Source of the DNA: Plicaturopsis crispa FD-325 SS-3
Taxonomy: Eukaryota; Basidiomycota; Agaricomycetes; Amylocorticiales; Amylocorticiaceae
Length of the DNA stretch: 64,000 nucleotides
NCBI GenBank assembly: GCA_000827205.1
Contig: KN832566.1
Coordinates: 700,543-764,542 of the forward strand
Reading direction: 5' to 3'
Position numbers and translations under genes: made by a program. Shown here in pieces: positions 22,303 through 32,930 of this stretch. The notes beneath the pieces were generated by a model. That model did no database searches, was not told where the DNA came from, and saw only the letters and a program-made list of their open reading frames with translations. The stretch's first letter is position 1. Each line of letters starts with the position of its first letter.

Positions 22303-22956
22303 GCGTTTCCTCTGCCCGCTCATCATCACCCAGCGATACCCGATACCCCTTCAACGAATTACAAAAACACGACAATCTAACGAGTCCCGAAAACATGTTA
22401 TCTCATGCTTGGCTGGCCCTCCCTCATCATCATCACTCTGTATCATCCATCTCGCTCTCAGGATCGCTGTCCCTGTATCGACTAGCACTTCCTCTTGTAT
22501 ATCGCTTCGCACTTGATTATCTTACTGCTCTGATGCTAATTATCTGTATTAAATATTGACTATGCACGTCTTGCCTATGCGTAGATGCTCCCCAATGCCA
22601 TTTTTTACGCGACACTCAAATGTCTGACACTGAGCAATTTTCACGTTTCTGACAGACTGACTTCCCCACAATTTCTCCGTGCCTTCTGGCATCCGCGATG
22701 TTCAAAACATAAGTAATAGCACCGTTTCCTGCTCTTTGCCTCTTTCCAAGTCCCTACCCCCAATATTTAGGTCGCCGATAGGCCATACCAGACTGCTCAC
22801 ACTTTGCCAGGATCAAAACCACCCGACGCAGCCCCGACCACTTCGAACGCAGCCTGCCCAATACCGGTGTCCATAGACCGCAGCCGATTTAGCGCCCGGT
22901 TATCCTTCCCAAACCCCGGCTGGATACTTCATCAAAACCTGCGCGAGCTGGCAGGC
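22303..22956. other. Spacer between the two disordered-protein genes
   Basis: About 650 bp, pyrimidine-rich toward its left, holding the 3' flank of one gene and the promoter of the next. Nothing else seen. Confidence 0.4.
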
Positions 22957-25900
22957 ATGCTGCACAGGCCGCCGTCGCCATCGTTTTCGCCCCCACCGCT
23001 GAGCCCAAGCCTCACGCGCCGCACGTCGATGAACCGCCCGCGCCTCCCTGCGGGCCCGCGCAGGCCCGGCACCGCGACGCCCACCGCTACGCATTTCCAG
23101 TTCAACGCAGCAGCATCGGAGCAGCAGGGTAGACACGAGAGGCAGGAGGATCATGTGCTGCACCCTGCGCGGTCGATGTCGAGTTTGCGGTCCGTGAGCA
23201 GTGTGGACAATGGAGAGCGGTATGCGCATAGTTTGGGTGGGGCTCGCGATGAGATGGAGGTGGTGCACGAGGAGGGACAGTCGTCGAACCGACAATGGGA
23301 CCAAGCCAGCGCAGCGTCGCAGCCGCAGCCGTCGAGGTTGCGGACGGCGAACAGTGTCCAAAGTTTCCACCAAGGGCTGCCCGTTTCACGCGACGAGGAG
23401 GCGCACCTGGCATACCGACATGAGGAGCACGACCGCGCCTCGTTGTTACACCGCTCGCCAACGTCTTCCTCGGTAAGTTCTTTTCGCGTATGTTTTCATA
23501 CTTACTGAACAATAAACAGCTGCCCCGGTCGTATGAGCCACCTGCGCCTCCGTTCACGAATACCGACAGACCACCCTACGAGCAGCCACCAAATCCATAC
23601 GAGTACCAGCCGCCACCCGCACCCGAATCGCCGCCCCCTCCGCACGAAGACCACACGCACCGCCCACCGCGGTTCTCCACGCTCCACCCCCGCAAGGCCG
23701 AAAAATCTGTCCAAACGACCGCTCCCACGCCCGGCCTTCTCACCATCCCCACACGCTCGCCCTCCCCCTCCACCCCGCGCTCCGCGAACACCGTCCGCAC
23801 CATCTCCAAACCCGTCCTGCTCACGCCCCCGCCTACCGCGACCTTTACGCCGCCGACCCCGCCCGCGCAGTTCCGTGGCCTGCCCCTCGACGCCGCGCAC
23901 TGGACGCTCACGCCGCGCGAACTCCAGCACACCGTCTCGCGCAGCATCCGCCTCTCCGCGTCGCCCGCCTTCGTGCGCCTCCTCCCGCCCGCCGTGCTCG
24001 CGGAGGCCGTGCCCACGGAGGCGCAGCGCCTGCAGGACGTGCGCGTGCGCGCACAGGCGCGCTGGCGCTGGGAGGTGCAGCGCCGCACGATGCTCATGCA
24101 GGCGCTCCTCTCGCAGGCGCAGCTGCTCGGCGAGGAGGGTTCGGTTGTGGAGGGCCTCACGACGCAGCTCGCTGCGACGTGTGCGGCCCTTGACGCGGTT
24201 GCGTTCGAGCTCACCGAGACGGCCGCGTTAGATGCGCATCTCGCGCAGGTCGTCCCGCAGCATCACGCGTCCGCGCTCGCCATCGCGTTACGGAAGCTAA
24301 ATACGGCGTATGGGCGGCGAACGGAGGACCTGCGGGAGTCGCAGAAGAAGGTGGCTACCCTGGAGGCGGAGTTGAGTGAGGCATGGGCTGTCGCTGAAGG
24401 ACTAGCAAAGGAGATGGATGGCAGGGATGCCGTGGCTCAAGACGGAGCTGTCGAGAATGTCCAGACGGTCGATGAGGTTCAAGCGGACGTGGTTCCCGCA
24501 GAAGGCACGATGGATGCAACCTTGACAAGTACGAACACCGAACCGGCCGACGTAGGGGAAGACGAGGAGGAGTACGATGACGTTGAAGAGGGCGAGGTCG
24601 TTAAGTTCACCGCAGTCGCAATGCCTTCTGGCACCACTGCGAAAGCCACCCTCGTCGAGTCGCCCCGCCAGGCACATTTTGCCCAGGGCTCCATTCCCAC
24701 CCATACGGAGGGCATGGCGTCTATACAAGCACTCGTCAATGCCGATGCTCATTCTCCCGACCTAGTGACAGCAAACCTAGATGCACGTCCCCCAAGTACC
24801 AGGACAAGCCCCAAGGGAAGTCCACCGACCCTGAATATCGACACGACCCATTTACCCTCTTCCACCGCTCACTCTCCTGTAATCACACTGTCCGACGACG
24901 AGGAATCGCCCGTATACGTTCTGAAATCCCCTAGCAAGGAAGCGGTATCCACCAGTGTGCAGGATAATCTCCGTCCATCGGAAGAAAAGAGGTCTTCGTC
25001 CTCAAAACTGGATACGAAATCTCCCATTTCGCCCCCTCCCGTATCACCGTCCCGCTCCCCCGTATCTCCTTCGCTTTCCGCTGTTTCTCCGCGTGAACGT
25101 TGTGCGTCCTACTCTTCTTTGACCCCCATTTTCTTTTTTCTGTTCTTTCTAACAAGGTCCGGTTTTAACAGTGCCTCCCCAACGCCCACACCTACTCTCA
25201 GTCATAGACACCAGATCGCCCATATCCCCTGCCACCTCCTCACCTGATACCCCATTATCGAAGTCGCCCAAGTCCTCCGCATCAAAGTCCGCCTCTCCTG
25301 CCCGCTCGCCGCTGTCACCCAGCACTCCCAGTGAGGCGCGCAATGTGAAAGGCTCGCGGCTAAGCCGTGTGTCGAGCGCGAAGAAGCGCAGCTCGCTTGT
25401 GTCGAGCGCGAGCCTGAGGCTGCCGCGGTGGAATAGGGAGACTGCGCCGCCCGTCCCACAGCGGGAACAGGATGCTGGCCCTGGTGAGTACATCCATCTT
25501 GCTTCCTCTTCCCCGTCCGAATCTTCGATTTTTTGTGGGTCCAATTTACCGACGCTCACTATTACCCACTAGCGTACCCCGACTCTCACGCGGAGCCCCC
25601 GCCCTATCAATTCTCCGCGGCCTCAGAGATACCCTCCCTCTGGATGGCCGCCGACACACCGCACGCGCACGCGAACCGCGTGCAGTCGATGCAGCCGGGG
25701 CAGCTGGAGGCGTACCTCCGCGGCCCCCCGCAGCGCCAATCGATGCAGCCCCTGCGGCGGCGGAACAGTTCCGAGGACGTGCACCCCTCCACCGCGTCGG
25801 ACCACGCGCAGCACTCGCACGACACGCTCCTGCAGCCGCTGCGGCGGCAGCGGTCGCACGAGTCGACGTTCCGGCCGCAGACGTCTGCCTCTGCGGACGT

Positions 25901-26063
25901 AGGCGTGGGCGGCGAGGAGAAGCGGCGCGGGAGCGGGGGCAGCACGAAGTGGAAGTGGGAGTGGGGGAGCAAGGGCGGGAAGCGGGGGAGCCACTCTTTG
26001 TTCCGCAGCGGGGGCAGCGAGACAAGCACAGCTATGCGCTTGGCTAAGTCGGCTCTCATTTAA
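22957..26063 (+). CDS. Long low-complexity hypothetical protein with a central helical domain
   Basis: The first ATG in frame is at 22957 (MLHRPPSPSFSPPPLSPSLT). Four exons join cleanly: introns at 23473-23519, about 25101-25171 and about 25482-25572. The N-terminal 300 residues are Pro/Ser/His-rich. A helical region of about 230 residues follows (LTPRELQHTVSRSIRLSAS, RWRWEVQRRTMLMQALLSQA, LAIALRKLNTAYGRR and a coiled coil TLEAELSEAWAVAEGLAKE). Then comes an acidic stretch (EDEEEYDDVEEGE) and a Ser/Pro-rich tail with many SP sites. The C-terminus is basic (STKWKWEWGSKGGKRG). No domain I can name. The layout suggests a scaffold or adaptor protein, which is inference only. Confidence 0.65.
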
Positions 26064-26403
26064 AATTGCATTATATATACTAACACGGTCGGAGCTATAT
26101 TGATCCAGTGCCAGCACACCTCATCCACACCCATTTACATATCTCGTCAAGCATATGCTCGCTTTCGCTTTTCGCTTTCAACTGTTTGCTTGAACATCAT
26201 ACCCTCATTTACCTGTTTGTATCTATGCTGACTATAGTATATCCACGATAATCGATTATTTCTTCTCACTTCTCAGTCGAGCTCGTAGGGATTGAAGTGA
26301 AGCCAAGTCTCCTGCAAGCGACGGATACGTGCGTGCACCATCTGGCCATGAATCGTCCAAGAACATGAATGAATACATCGACAACCTTACAAACCAAAAG
26401 TAC
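26064..26403. other. Convergent spacer
   Basis: 340 bp between the stop codons of the disordered-protein gene and of the inverted Fmp52 copy. AT-rich, with likely 3' processing sites for both genes. Confidence 0.4.
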
Positions 26404-27380
26404 TCATTCCACGACCTTGGCCAAATCCAGCGCCCCCGCATTCCCAATTACTGTGTATCCGTTCCCATCCGCGCCGTCGTCCTTAGTCGCCCCAACAGTG
26501 GACGGGAGTGCAGCAGAGCCCAGGCGGCCAGCATTGACGACTGCCTTGCCGAGGAGGGAGACGTTTATCTCGAGCGAGGAGCTGATATACGAGAGCGGGC
26601 CGGTTATACAGCTGTATTTGCCATGGTGTTAGTCGGTACTTCGTGATACTGTTTTATTTGAGACGACATACCCAAGAGCATATTCCAGCGGTCTGAATTT
26701 AGGCCTGTGGGTGCCCACAAGAAATCCGGGGCGGAAGATAATGGCGTCCTTGTATCCGAGTGATGCGAGGCCCTGTTCCGTCAGACCTTTGCTCCTAAGG
26801 ACGAAACTGCATGAGCGGACAAGTCAAGTAGACATTGGGTCGCACAACGGACTTGGTGTAGAGGAACGACGACGAAGCGTTCGCGCCTGCTGACTATACT
26901 TGCCAATGACGCTGTTAGAGATACGGCCGGGCAACCGATTGATATGCAGGCGGCAGACGTACGGAGACATATACGACGCGTTGGTCGGCACCTTCAGTCC
27001 TTGCGGCGCGTGCAGCGTTGAGAACATACTCCCTGTCGATCCGCTCAAACGCCTCTGCACTCCCTGCGTTCTTCCGTGACGTTCCTAGCCTGCATGCGGT
27101 AAAGTTGTGAGCTCAGTACCTCAAGCTACCCAAGCCAAGTCCGGGATACATACGTGATGAATACGACATCCCATATCTTGTCCTTTAGACCACTCTCCTC
27201 GATCTTCTCGAAGTCGATGATCTTTTGCTCGAGCTTGTCCTTGCCGACTGTAATCTCGTCCAGCGGGGTGAGGCGTCTCCCGTACTCACCGACGTGGGTG
27301 AAATACTTGGAAGCAAGGAGCACCTTTAGGACGTGCTGTCCTGTCTGTCCTGTCGCACCTAGAATAAGAGCAGAAGGCAT
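26404..27380 (-). CDS. FMP52: Fmp52-like NAD(P)-binding protein, copy B
   Basis: The start ATG at 27378-27380 gives MPSALILGATGQTGQHVLKV, nearly the same as copy A, then VGEYGRRLTPLDE and WDVVFIT. Later exons read LGTSRKNAGSAEAFERIDRE, then SSSFLYTKSKGLTEQGLASL, DAIIFRPGFLVGTH, ITGPLSYISSSLEINVSLLG, and the end GYTVIGNAGALDLAKVVE. The stop is at 26404-26406. All exons join in frame, so the copy looks intact. It has one more intron than copy A, splitting the TKSK motif with a GTCCGT donor, and a changed stretch before the last intron. The Rossmann loop and Tyr-xxx-Lys motif are kept, so it probably still binds NAD(P). It lies in opposite orientation to copy A, about 9.7 kb away. Confidence 0.8.
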
Positions 27381-27756
27381 GCTGAAGGGTATATATTTGG
27401 CGAATTGACCGGTCTATGGAATGTTGAACGCAGGACGCGCAAGTTCAGAGGGTGATATGACGCGTTCGACTTTCGTTCTCCGCGGCGCGTGTAGAAATCG
27501 TATCGAAAATGAGTGCGTCGAGGAGGACACTTCGCTTTCTGGCTCTCTCGCAAGTCTTGCAAAGTCAAAGGAAGAAGATCGTTCAAAATCATAATACTTC
27601 GAGGGCTGGGTACTACAATACAAATTAACCGCGCAGACACACAACAGTTGGAATGTACGCAGTAAGGAGTCATTTCAACGAAAAACGAAGCCGTAAACAC
27701 TAGTGTCCAAGATCACTACCGAAACAAAATCACTCGAATCACGAATAGAAAAACAT
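27381..27756. other. Spacer between copy B and the repeat-protein gene
   Basis: 376 bp holding the promoter of Fmp52 copy B and the 3' flank of the repeat-built gene, which lie head to tail on the minus strand. No other feature. Confidence 0.4.
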
Positions 27757-29672
27757 TTAGTTGAGGTCGTTGAGGTCGAGCTCGCGGCTGAAGAGACCCT
27801 CGAGTGCTTGGATGCCCTGAGTGACGACGGCGTTGGCGGCTCCACCGGCGACACCTCCAGCAACTTGGCCTCCGGCACCCTTGGCAAGCGAACCGAGACC
27901 GCGCGCCTCAAGTTCTCGGCTGAAGAGGCCCTCCAGCGCTTGGATGCCCTGGGTCACAACTGCGTTGGCCGCACCTCCGGCGACACCGCCTGCAACCTGT
28001 CCTCCGGCGCCCTTTGCAAGAGAGCCAATGCCGCGCTCCTGGAGCTCGAGCTCACGGCTAAAGAGGCCCTCGAGGGCCTGGATACCCTGGGTCACGACGG
28101 CGTTGGCGGCACCTCCTGCGACACCGCCAGCAACTTGTCCTCCAGCACCCTTGGCAAGCGAGCCGAGGCCGCGCGCCTCAAGCTCACGGCTGAAGAGACC
28201 TTCGAGGGCCTGGATACCCTGAGTTACAACAGCGTTTGCGGCGCCTCCGGCGACACCACCAGCTACTTGTCCTCCGGCGCCCTTCGCGAGCGAACCGAGA
28301 CCACGCTCCTCGAACTCACGGCTGAAGAGGCCCTCGAGTGCTTGGATGCCCTGAGTGACAACCGCGTTGGCGGCTCCACCTGCGACACCACCCGCGACCT
28401 GTCCTCCGGCGCCCTTCGCGAGCGAACCGATACCGCGCTCCTGGAGCTCGAGCTCACGGCTGAAGAGACCCTCGAGCGCTTGAATGCCCTGGGTAACGAC
28501 TGCGTTTGCCGCGCCTCCGGCGACACCGCCAGCAACCTGGCCTCCGGCGCCCTTCGCGAGCGAACCGAGGCCACGCGCCTCGAGTTCACGGCTGAAGAGA
28601 CCCTCGAGGGCCTGGATACCCTGGGTCACAACTGCGTTGGCGGCTCCACCGGCGACACCACCCGCAACTTGGCCTCCAGCACCCTTGGCAAGCGAGCCGA
28701 GGCCACGTGCCTCAAGCTCACGGCTGAAGAGGCCTTCGAGGGCCTGGATACCCTGTGTTACAACGGCGTTGGCGGCGCCTCCGGCGACACCACCAGCAAC
28801 TTGTCCGCCTGCACCCTTCGCGAGGGAACCGAGCCCGCGCTCCTGGAGTTCGAGCTCGCGGCTGAAAAGCCCCTCGAGTGCTTGGATGCCCTGAGTGACG
28901 ACGGCGTTGGCGGCTCCACCTGCGACGCCACCTGCGACCTGTCCTCCGGCGCCCTTGGCAAGCGAACCGAGGCCTCGCGCCTCAAGCTCACGGCTGAAGA
29001 GGCCCTCGAGGGCCTGGATACCCTGAGTGACAACCGCGTTGGCAGCACCTCCGGCGACACCACCCGCAACTTGTCCTCCAGCACCCTTCGCGAGCGAACC
29101 GAGCCCGCGCTCCTGGAGTTCGAGCTCACGGCTGAAGAGACCCTCGAGCGCTTGGATGCCCTGAGTGACAACGGCGTTGGCGGCTCCACCGGCAACACCG
29201 CCTGCGACCTGTCCTCCAGCGCCCTTGGCAAGCGAACCGAGGCCTCGCGCCTCAAGCTCACGGCTGAAAAGACCCTCGAGTGCTTGGATGCCCTGAGTAA
29301 CGACGGCGTTGGCGGCGCCTCCGGCGACACCACCCGCAACTTGTCCGCCTGCACCCTTTGCGAGCGAACCGAGCCCGCGCTCTTGGAGTTCGAGCTCGCG
29401 GCTGAAAAGACCCTCGAGCGCTTGGATGCCCTGGGTAACGACGGCGTTGGCGGCGCCTCCTGCGACACCACCCGCAACTTGGCCTCCGGCGCCCTTCGCG
29501 AGCGAGCCGAGACCACGGACTTCGACGTCACGTCTGTGAGGAGGGACTAGTCAGATCAAAAACATTGAGATAAGATTGGAAAATAGGCTTACTGGATAGG
29601 GTGCGCGAAAGAAGGAGCGGCGGCAGAGAGGACTGCGGCGGCGGCGATGAGCGAGGTGGATGCGTGGACCAT
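27757..29672 (-). CDS. Secreted protein made of 13 tandem glycine-rich 44/46-residue repeats
   Basis: The start ATG is at 29670-29672. Exon 1 (29593-29672) codes a signal peptide, MVHASTSLIAAAAVLSAAAP, followed by SFAHPIQ. An intron at 29534-29592 (GTAAGC...CACAG) joins it in frame to one 1777-nt exon, giving 618 residues. After RDVEVR the protein is 13 repeats of GLGSLAKGAGGQVAGGVAGG, AANAVVTQGIQALEGLFSRE and a linker of LEAR, LELQER or FEER. It ends RELDLNDLN. Each unit contains a GxxxGxxxG glycine zipper followed by an amphipathic stretch, and units of 46 and 44 residues largely alternate. There is no dibasic KR or RR site between units, so classical Kex2 cutting into peptides is not supported, although each linker ends in a single Arg. 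Function unknown. Wall, surface-coating or membrane-active roles are all inference. Confidence 0.85.
27778..29520 (-). repeat. Tandem coding repeat array, 13 units of 132 or 138 bp
   Basis: The units fall at about 27805, 27937, 28075, 28207, 28340, 28478, 28610, 28742, 28880, 29012, 29150, 29282 and 29420 (position of the conserved codons for QALEG). Spacing is 132 or 138 bp. The two lengths mostly alternate, suggesting growth by a roughly 270-bp double unit through unequal exchange. Confidence 0.9.
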
Positions 29673-29868
29673 CTTGGGATGAGATTTGTGATAAATGTAA
29701 GGAATTCGTGAAAAAGTGGAGTGAGTGGGTAGTGAAATGAGTGTTTTTGGCTAGGAAGTCGTTAGGCGGAGAAAAGCTCGGTGGTAACCAGTACCCTAGA
29801 GAGTATACTTAGAACGAAAAGTGGGGCGGGAGAGCGCAGCTGAGGAAAAAGCTTGCAAGAGGGTGGGG

Positions 29869-29875
29869 CTTTATA
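29869..29875 (-). promoter_or_regulatory. TATA box of the repeat-protein gene
   Basis: On the minus strand the sequence reads TCTATAAAGCCCCACCC, with TATAAAG about 197 nt upstream of the start codon. The canonical form suggests a strong, regulated promoter; the distance implies a 5' UTR of roughly 160 nt. Confidence 0.5.
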
Positions 29876-29947
29876 GATTTCATCAGCCGTACGAGCGGTG
29901 CAGAGAAAGCACAGATGCTCAGTAGATGCCCATTGCACTGATGCCCA

Positions 29948-30538
29948 TCAAACTACACTGTCGTGATTTGGGCATACTTTGAGGCAGTTGCTGATGGTTG
30001 TCCTCCGGTCATCATGGGCTTGAGAAATGCATCCATAATCGATAGGCTCGAAGCTACTTTTGCAGGGGATCCAGACCAAAAAATACGACAACGACTTGGG
30101 CGGCGGTGTGTTAAGAGCTGGAGGCTGTTCGCAGGATGTTGTTTGTGCAGGCGGCCGATGACACCTTCGATCCCGTTTAGGAAGGTCAGTAAGTTCGGTG
30201 CCACGGCCGCTCAATTTCCTTTGCTCGAGACTTTGCTTGAGCATTACGTTGACCTTTCCGATTATCTCTTCAGTACACTCATGCAATGCAAGCGATAATT
30301 CCTGCATACCGGTATACATTTTCGTGTCATATCTATTCATAGTACTATTCAACATTGAAGCCCGGCTTAGAGTGTGCTCACACAGCCACCGGAAGATCCC
30401 TCGGTGGCAGGCAGGCTTGCGTCCGCTACGGCCAGGGGGTGGATGAAACAAACAGTCCATCCTGTGCTGGTTCCCATGCCGCGCGAATCCTCCTATGCGA
30501 ACGTGTGCTGCTGACTGACGTATGAACCATGGGATCAA
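29948..30538 (-). pseudogene. Decayed coding remnant, family unknown
   Basis: The minus strand shows protein-like sequence in two overlapping frames: GMQELSLALHECTEEIIGKV with NVMLKQSLEQRKLSGRGTEL in one, and TFLNGIEGVIGRLHKQHPAN with SLSIMDAFLKPMMTGGQPSA in the other. The sense passes from the first frame to the second near 30190 with no usable splice site, so a one-base frameshift is the simplest reading. I do not recognise the family. Confidence 0.3.
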
Positions 30539-31239
30539 GTCTTTCGCATCGCATCGCCGCGAGTATCACCAGATGTCAGCGTCACCGGGGAGAGAGAAGG
30601 CCTCACAAGCTTGGCATCAGCTCACCACAACTTGCTACCTACGTTACCGTATGTCGCGCTGACAGCCCTGTAATTCAAACCAAATCTCTTTAGTACCTCG
30701 CCTTAACGTCTTGTAAAACGACACCAAGAGCTATATGTGCAATATACTTCAGCATATATTGCTTTGCATCGCAGTTACAATCATTCACGTAGCATTGATA
30801 AAAAAACGAAAGGAAATCAGAATAAACGTGGGGGGAACGGGTATAGACGAGGATGAGGCTCGTTCGCCGGTCGGGTTATACTGTATGTGTCGGTGGGTGA
30901 GATACGCGGTGCACGGCGTTGCGGAGCCGAGGTGATGAATTTTGTTCAGTTTGAAGAGGGGAAGGGGTTACACAATATGACTGTGCGCAGCGCGGACGAG
31001 AAACAGCTAAGATAGAACAGTGCGGAGGCGCAGGGGAAGGCAGGACAGTGAGTGAGTATGAGCAAGGAAACAGAGGGTCGGCGGGGTGCCGAGCAGCCAG
31101 TCGAGCGCCCCAGGCCCCCGAGGGCACGCACGCCAACAAGGACAAGGTTACGCCCGCGCGCGTCAACGCATGTGGGGGTGGTACAGCAATATAAAACAAT
31201 CAGCTACGTGCGATGAAGGCGTATTCGTACGGGTGGGGC
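30539..31239. other. Unassigned spacer
   Basis: About 700 bp between the decayed remnant and the stop of the next minus-strand gene. No gene or repeat recognised. Confidence 0.4.
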
Positions 31240-32930
31240 TCAGATCCCACCGTAGACGTCCGAGTCGTCGTACACCGTCTCGGGGCGCTTCTGCTCAGGG
31301 GCGGGCGTCGCGTCAGCGCTCCTGCGCGCTACCGGCGCGGGGGCGGGCACGGCTGCGGCTTGGGGAGCGGCGTCACCGTGTCCACTGCCGAGGGAGGCAA
31401 TTTCGGGCAGCATAGGCGGAACCGACGCGACGCGCGGGACATGCGCGCGCTCTGGCAGCGTCGGGCTATCGTTCACCGCGCGTAGGGCCGCCGCGCTCTG
31501 TTCATGTTCATGTTCAGCAGGGTCCGCGAACGGCGAGATGGCTTCACGGGCCTCCGGGAGCGCGGGCAGCGCCTGGGCGGGCGGGGACTGCAGCTTGCGC
31601 GAGATCTCCTCGTACTGCGCGGCCTGGAATGGCGTCACGCTCGAGCGGCTGAGGTCCGCGTAATGCGCAGACGCGGGCTCCTGGCTGTAGCGCGGGGGCA
31701 CGGAGCCGCTGCGCGAGAGGGGCGGCTGCGGCGCGCCGTATTGCTGCGACTGCTGGCGCAGCAGCGGGCCCTGAACGGAGTCGTACGGCGACCCGAACGG
31801 CGAGCCCTCGCCCCAGCCGTCCTGCGGGCCGGCGTTCGCGGTGTGCTGGCCCCAGGAGTCCGGGGTGTTGGCGGTGGGCGGCGGGGACATGATCTGGCCG
31901 GGGTGGAAGGACGGGTAGGCGGGCTCGCCGCCGTACGCGGCATAGGAAGCTTGGGCCTGCGACGGCTGGCGGGAGAGCATTTGCGGGGGGTTTCCGGCCG
32001 AGACGAGGCCGACGCCGCCGGAGGTGACGGAGTCGTGCATGTTGTGCTGGATGCGGCGCTCGATCATGGTGGGCGGGCGCGGGTTCCACTGGCCGCCGTT
32101 GTTCCAGCTATCGTTGCCGTTGACGGAGCGCGCATCGTCAACGAGGACGGCAGACTGCCTGAATGCCTGGGCATTCCACGCGTCATCATCAGCACCACGC
32201 TTCTTCCAGCGGCGCTATATTAAATTATTAGCACGACTATCCCGCTTACAAATATGGAGGGGGACGCACGATAAAGAACACAGCTCCAAATGCTACGGCG
32301 GCGATGGCTACACCTGCAGCCGCTATTCCACCTACAACTGCACCCGTACTGATGTTGCTGCTGGTGTTTGCACTGGACGTCGAAGAAGCAGCAGCGGACG
32401 AGAGAGACGCGGAAGCGAAGGAAGCGGTCTGGATCGCTACGGTCGTCGAGGTAAGGGGCGGCGCGACCGATGTCACAGGGACTGCCGAGGTGGTAGGAGT
32501 AGTCGAGGTAGACGTAGAGGTCGTGGTCGGCGTAGAGCTGCTGGTTGTTACAGGTGCGGCGCTGGTGGTGGTGGGAACCGCGGACGTTACGGGAGGCGCT
32601 GAGGAGGTAGTAACGACGGGCGGGGTAACAGGCGCTGCAGATGTAGTGCTAGGTACCACTGGCGTTACCGGCGTAACAGACGGGGTCGTTGGGATGACGG
32701 GCGTCGTAGCAGGGGGTACAGGCGTCGCCGGATCTATAAAGAGGTCAGACCCGCCACAAATTTATATCAGCGCTGCACGTACCGGTGGTAGCCGCAGGCG
32801 GCGTCGGGGTCGCCACCGGAGGATCCGTCGAAAATATGGCGGTCGGGCTGAAGCGGGCATCGAGCTTGCCCGCCCTGGCCTTGAGGCTAGGACTTTTCCT
32901 AGAGTGTCTGCGTGCGCTGTCGTGGGTCAT
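31240..32930 (-). CDS. Ser/Thr-rich single-pass membrane protein with long cytosolic tail
   Basis: The proposed start at 32928-32930 gives MTHDSARRHSRKSPSLKARA, basic and with no signal peptide, so an upstream exon may be missing or the helix may act as the signal. After an intron the protein is a Thr/Ser/Pro stalk (VTPVTPVVPSTTSAAP, TTTSTSTSTTPTTSAVP). One transmembrane helix follows (GAVVGGIAAAGVAIAAVAFG, then AVFFI). Past an intron with acceptor near 32215 comes RRWKKRGADDDAWNAQAFRQ. The cytosolic tail is about 300 residues, rich in Pro, Gln and Ser, and ends PETVYDDSDVYGGI with two YDD/YGG tyrosines. The heavily O-glycosylatable stalk and helix resemble fungal wall-stress sensors of the Wsc/Mid2 kind in layout, but there is no WSC domain. 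That role is inference. Confidence 0.65.

Noticed and set aside
27703-29550. A 615-codon open frame on the plus strand across the repeat array
   Set aside because: It is antisense to the secreted repeat protein. It stays open because every GC-rich unit lacks stops in that frame, it has no signal peptide or sensible start, and the minus-strand reading gives a signal peptide, a clean intron and conserved units.
27757-29672. Repeat protein as a classical Kex2-processed peptide precursor
   Set aside because: The units are separated by single Arg residues only (LEAR, LQER, FEER), with no KR or RR sites, so the usual Kex2 cutting is not supported.
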